A stretch of 64,000 bases of DNA from Ignavibacteriales bacterium (lineage in GTDB: Bacteria; Bacteroidota; Ignavibacteria; Ignavibacteriales; Melioribacteraceae): contig JACKAA010000004.1 of the NCBI GenBank assembly GCA_020635275.1, positions 496,001-560,000 of the forward strand. Direction: 5' to 3'. The notes under the pieces were generated by a model that worked only from the letters and a program-made list of their open reading frames with translations, was not told the DNA's origin and did no database searches. A program made the translations under genes and the position numbers. The stretch's first letter is position 1; each line of letters opens with the position of its first letter. This document shows, in pieces, positions 61,424 to 64,000 of the stretch.

Positions 61424-62812
61424 ATGATAAAATTAGTTCCTGAATGGGCTCATGATTATGAAGCCTATTGGAATAGTATTAGAAATAGAAATATCTGGCT
61501 AATACATTTAAGATATGGCGCAGTTTTAATGCTGGCATTAATTTTTATTATTGCAAGTAAAGTAATTAATATCAATTTTTCTGCAACCCAAATTGATGCT
61601 CTATTTATAATTACCATTTCAATTCTTATATATAATATTTTTCTTCATTTTTTTAGAAAATATGTTAAATGTGAACCAGGCGGCTTTAATCCTTTACATT
61701 TATCGCTTATTCAGATAGTACTTGATTTGATTGCTCTTTTATTGTTGGTTTATTATACAGGAAGTATAGAAACTCCTTTATATATGTTATTTATTTTCCA
61801 CATGATAATCGGGAGTTTAATATTGCCAGGTCGTGTAATTATTGCAATTGCAATTATACTCACTGTAATATTCAATACCATAGTTTCGTTCGAATATTTT
61901 AATTCTATTCCTCATCATCATTTATATGGAATTCATGATACCGAATTAAAAGAAAATTTTAATTTCATTATTACATCTATCGGACTTATAAATTTCACAA
62001 TTTTTACTACTGTGCTAATTACGAGCAGAATTGCAAAAAGACTTTATAAAAGGGAGCAGGAACTTATTGCGACATTAAAGAAACTAGATGAAGCTGAAAA
62101 AGCAAAACAAAAATATACTATGGCTGTTGTTCATGAAATTAAATCTCCAATTGTAGCATCTCAATCAATAATTGAAATAATTAAAAAAGGTTATTTGGGT
62201 TCAGTAAATGACAAGATTCAGGAAAAATTAGATAGAGTAATTAAAAGATCTGAAGAAGCGTTAAACTTAATAAACAATATTTTAAGAATTTCTAAACTAA
62301 AACTTCTTGATGAAGTAACATATGAGAAAGTAGATATAAAAGTTTTAATTTATGAAATAATTGAACAGAAAATTGAAACAATAAAAAACAAAAACATAAA
62401 GTTAAAATTTGAAGCTGAAAATTTAGATTCGACAGAAATAGATGCTGATTTTGTCCTACTGGAATTGGTTATTTCTAATGTATTGGGAAATGCTATTAAA
62501 TACACAAAATTAAATGGACGAATTTCTATTCGGTTAGAAAAGCAAGACAATATTTTATTTTTAGATGTTTTGGATAACGGAATTGGAATACCCGAAAATG
62601 AAATTAAAATGGTCTTTAAACAATTTTATAGAGCATCAAATTTACCTGATAAAAGTGTTGAAGGAAGCGGTTTAGGTTTAGCTTTGGTTAAGGAAATTGT
62701 AGAGAGATTAAATGGTTCAATAAATGTAAATAGTCCTTCAAGTATAGGAGATGAAAAAAATCCTGGTACTTCTGTAAGAATAATTTTGCCAATTACTCAA
62801 ACGAAAAATTAA
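61424..62812 (+). CDS. Membrane sensor histidine kinase
   Basis: A 462-residue kinase. The N-terminal 200 residues hold five or six helices with short loops (a sensor embedded in the membrane), including a His-rich loop SIPHHHLYGIHD near residue 165. A coiled-coil linker leads to HisKA with His237 (AVVHEIKSPIV), and HATPase with NAIKYTK, DNGIGIPENE and GSGLGLALVK. No response regulator is adjacent. It lies after the hydrogenase terminator and only 2 bases before a TonB receptor gene, so it probably belongs with that receptor. Confidence 0.89.
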   Translation: MIKLVPEWAHDYEAYWNSIRNRNIWLIHLRYGAVLMLALIFIIASKVININFSATQIDALFIITISILIYNIFLHFFRKYVKCEPGGFNPLHLSLIQIVLDLIALLLLVYYTGSIETPLYMLFIFHMIIGSLILPGRVIIAIAIILTVIFNTIVSFEYFNSIPHHHLYGIHDTELKENFNFIITSIGLINFTIFTTVLITSRIAKRLYKREQELIATLKKLDEAEKAKQKYTMAVVHEIKSPIVASQSIIEIIKKGYLGSVNDKIQEKLDRVIKRSEEALNLINNILRISKLKLLDEVTYEKVDIKVLIYEIIEQKIETIKNKNIKLKFEAENLDSTEIDADFVLLELVISNVLGNAIKYTKLNGRISIRLEKQDNILFLDVLDNGIGIPENEIKMVFKQFYRASNLPDKSVEGSGLGLALVKEIVERLNGSINVNSPSSIGDEKNPGTSVRIILPITQTKN

Positions 62813-62814
62813 AG

Positions 62815-64000
62815 ATGAAATTAAATAAAACTTTTCTACTTTTAATATTAATATCAACTATAATTTCAGCTCAAAATTATTCTATTTTCGGAATTGTTAA
62901 AAGTGATTCCATAATTTCTGGTGTACAAGTTTATATCGAAGAAAATAATGAAATTGCATCAACTAATACACAGGGAAAATTTAATTTCCAGAAATTATCT
63001 AAGGGAAAATATAATTTATTATTTAATCATATTGGATTTAAATCAAAAAATATTATTGTCGAGATTAACGAATCAGATGTGCAAATAGAAGTTACACTAG
63101 AGCCCAATACAATTGAATTATCAGAGGCTATTGTTATATCATCTAGAAAAGAAACGGCAATTAGGGATTTATCACTATCCTTAGAATATATTGGTGAAGC
63201 TGAAATTCAGAAATCATCAAAAATTACAATTTCTGACTTACTTAAAAATGAATCCGGTATTTCAGTTGTTAGAGATGCTCCTTGGGCAACAACAATAAAT
63301 GTTAGAGGATTAAGCAAACAGAATCTTGTATATTTAATTGACGGGAGCAGAATAGAAACTTCGACAAATCTTGCCGCAGGTCTTTCATTATTTAATCTAA
63401 ATGATATTGAAAATATTGAAATTATTAAATCCGGAGGTTCTTCACTTTATGGCTCCGGTGCAACTGGCGGAATTATCAACATTTTAACAAAACAAGTCGA
63501 ATTAAGAAATCACCTATTTGTAAAATCACAAATTATAAATAGTTATAACTCTGTAAATAATGGATATAATAATTACGTTAACTTAAAACTGGGCGATAGT
63601 TTTTGGGGATTAAAATTATCGGGTGCTTTTCGAAGAGCAGATGACACAAAAATACCGAGTGGCAAATTATCAAACAGTAGTTTTAACGATGAAGGTATTA
63701 ATGCATCATTTCTTTTATCACCAATGGATAATGTTAATTTTATATTTGATTACCAAAAATTCAATGCTTTTGATGTTGGAATTCCGGGTGGTGATCCTTT
63801 CACAAGTTCAGCAAGTGCAAAATATAAATCAGCAAAAAGAAATTTATATAATGCAACAATTGAATTGAATAATATTGCCAAATATTTGTTAAAAGCAAAA
63901 ATTAAATATTATAACCAGGTTATTAGCAGATCAGTTGAAGTTAGACCTAATCAGCTTGTTAAATCTAATCCTCAAGCGGATCATTTTACAAATGGCATTT
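62815..64000 (+). CDS. TonB-dependent receptor, 3' end outside window
   Basis: Read by direct translation: ATG at 62815, open to the last base (395 codons). The signal peptide (MKLNKTFLLLILISTIISAQ) precedes a carboxypeptidase-regulatory-like domain (FGIVKSDSIISGVQVYIEE). The plug follows (LKNESGISVVRDAPWATTIN, VRGLSKQNLVYLIDGSRIET, GGSSLYGSGATGGIINILT), and then the first barrel strands. The plug resembles cobalamin/siderophore-type receptors but the substrate is unknown. It is 2 bases after the kinase stop, suggesting co-translation. Confidence 0.9.
   Translation, partial: MKLNKTFLLLILISTIISAQNYSIFGIVKSDSIISGVQVYIEENNEIASTNTQGKFNFQKLSKGKYNLLFNHIGFKSKNIIVEINESDVQIEVTLEPNTIELSEAIVISSRKETAIRDLSLSLEYIGEAEIQKSSKITISDLLKNESGISVVRDAPWATTINVRGLSKQNLVYLIDGSRIETSTNLAAGLSLFNLNDIENIEIIKSGGSSLYGSGATGGIINILTKQVELRNHLFVKSQIINSYNSVNNGYNNYVNLKLGDSFWGLKLSGAFRRADDTKIPSGKLSNSSFNDEGINASFLLSPMDNVNFIFDYQKFNAFDVGIPGGDPFTSSASAKYKSAKRNLYNATIELNNIAKYLLKAKIKYYNQVISRSVEVRPNQLVKSNPQADHFTNGI

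Noticed and set aside
63623..63868. 81-residue plus-strand frame near the window end
   Set aside because: It is out of frame within the TonB receptor starting at 62815, whose own frame is open throughout.
1..64000. tRNA, rRNA, CRISPR arrays, transposons, prophage
   Set aside because: All gaps were read; none is long or structured enough for tRNA or rRNA, no spaced direct repeats were seen, and no transposase, integrase or phage gene is present.

Overview
The window is very AT-rich and densely packed. Gene content suggests a free-living anaerobic or facultative member of the Bacteroidota/Chlorobi-related lineages, most likely Ignavibacteria; this is inferred from gene content, not from a marker search. 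The signs are TonB-dependent receptors with carboxypeptidase-regulatory-like N-termini, GIN-domain lipoproteins, a single-chain glycine dehydrogenase, FloA, ClpC, a pyruvoyl arginine decarboxylase, PduS/PduT homologues and multimeric [FeFe]-hydrogenases. I see no rRNA, tRNA, insertion sequence, prophage or CRISPR array. No gene-free stretch exceeds about 250 bases.

Layout. 1-5.2 kb: a truncated TonB-dependent receptor, thiamine pyrophosphokinase and a sodium/solute symporter (a probable thiamine salvage cluster), then an unusual DUF4395-VOC fusion. 5.2-10.4 kb (minus): a six-gene run with an ABC-2 exporter pair, a PrsW-like protease, NadD, a MeaB-like GTPase and pyruvoyl arginine decarboxylase. 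10.5-17.4 kb: the classical fatty-acid cluster yceD-rpmF-plsX-fabH-fabD-fabG-acpP-fabF-rnc. 17.5-23.2 kb: gcvP, a CoA-binding protein, a small Omp85-family protein, a FUN14-like protein and rsmE. 23.2-36.1 kb (minus): a CPA2 antiporter, a second TonB receptor with a small membrane protein, a pyrimidine/purine nucleoside salvage set (cdd-tdk-nupC-punA), a glycosyltransferase, a UvrD-type helicase and floA. 36.3-49 kb: clpC, pyrE, an M64 peptidase, a SpoIIE phosphatase coupled to an orphan pduS-pduT pair, a TraB-family protein, ppa, a GIN lipoprotein, purE, a SIMPL protein and a CDF transporter.

49.2-61.4 kb is the most striking region. Ten genes lie between a near-consensus sigma-54 promoter and a strong intrinsic terminator. 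They encode two complete but architecturally different HydC-HydB-HydA [FeFe]-hydrogenase sets. Between the sets lies a signalling block: a sensory-type [FeFe]-hydrogenase fused directly to a histidine kinase, two stand-alone receiver proteins, and a receiver-PAS-kinase hybrid. The sequence suggests a hydrogen- or redox-sensing phosphorelay controlling, or co-produced with, two hydrogenases. No sigma-54 activator and no HydE/F/G maturase is in the window. A separate membrane histidine kinase paired with a third TonB receptor closes the window, and the receptor runs off the end.
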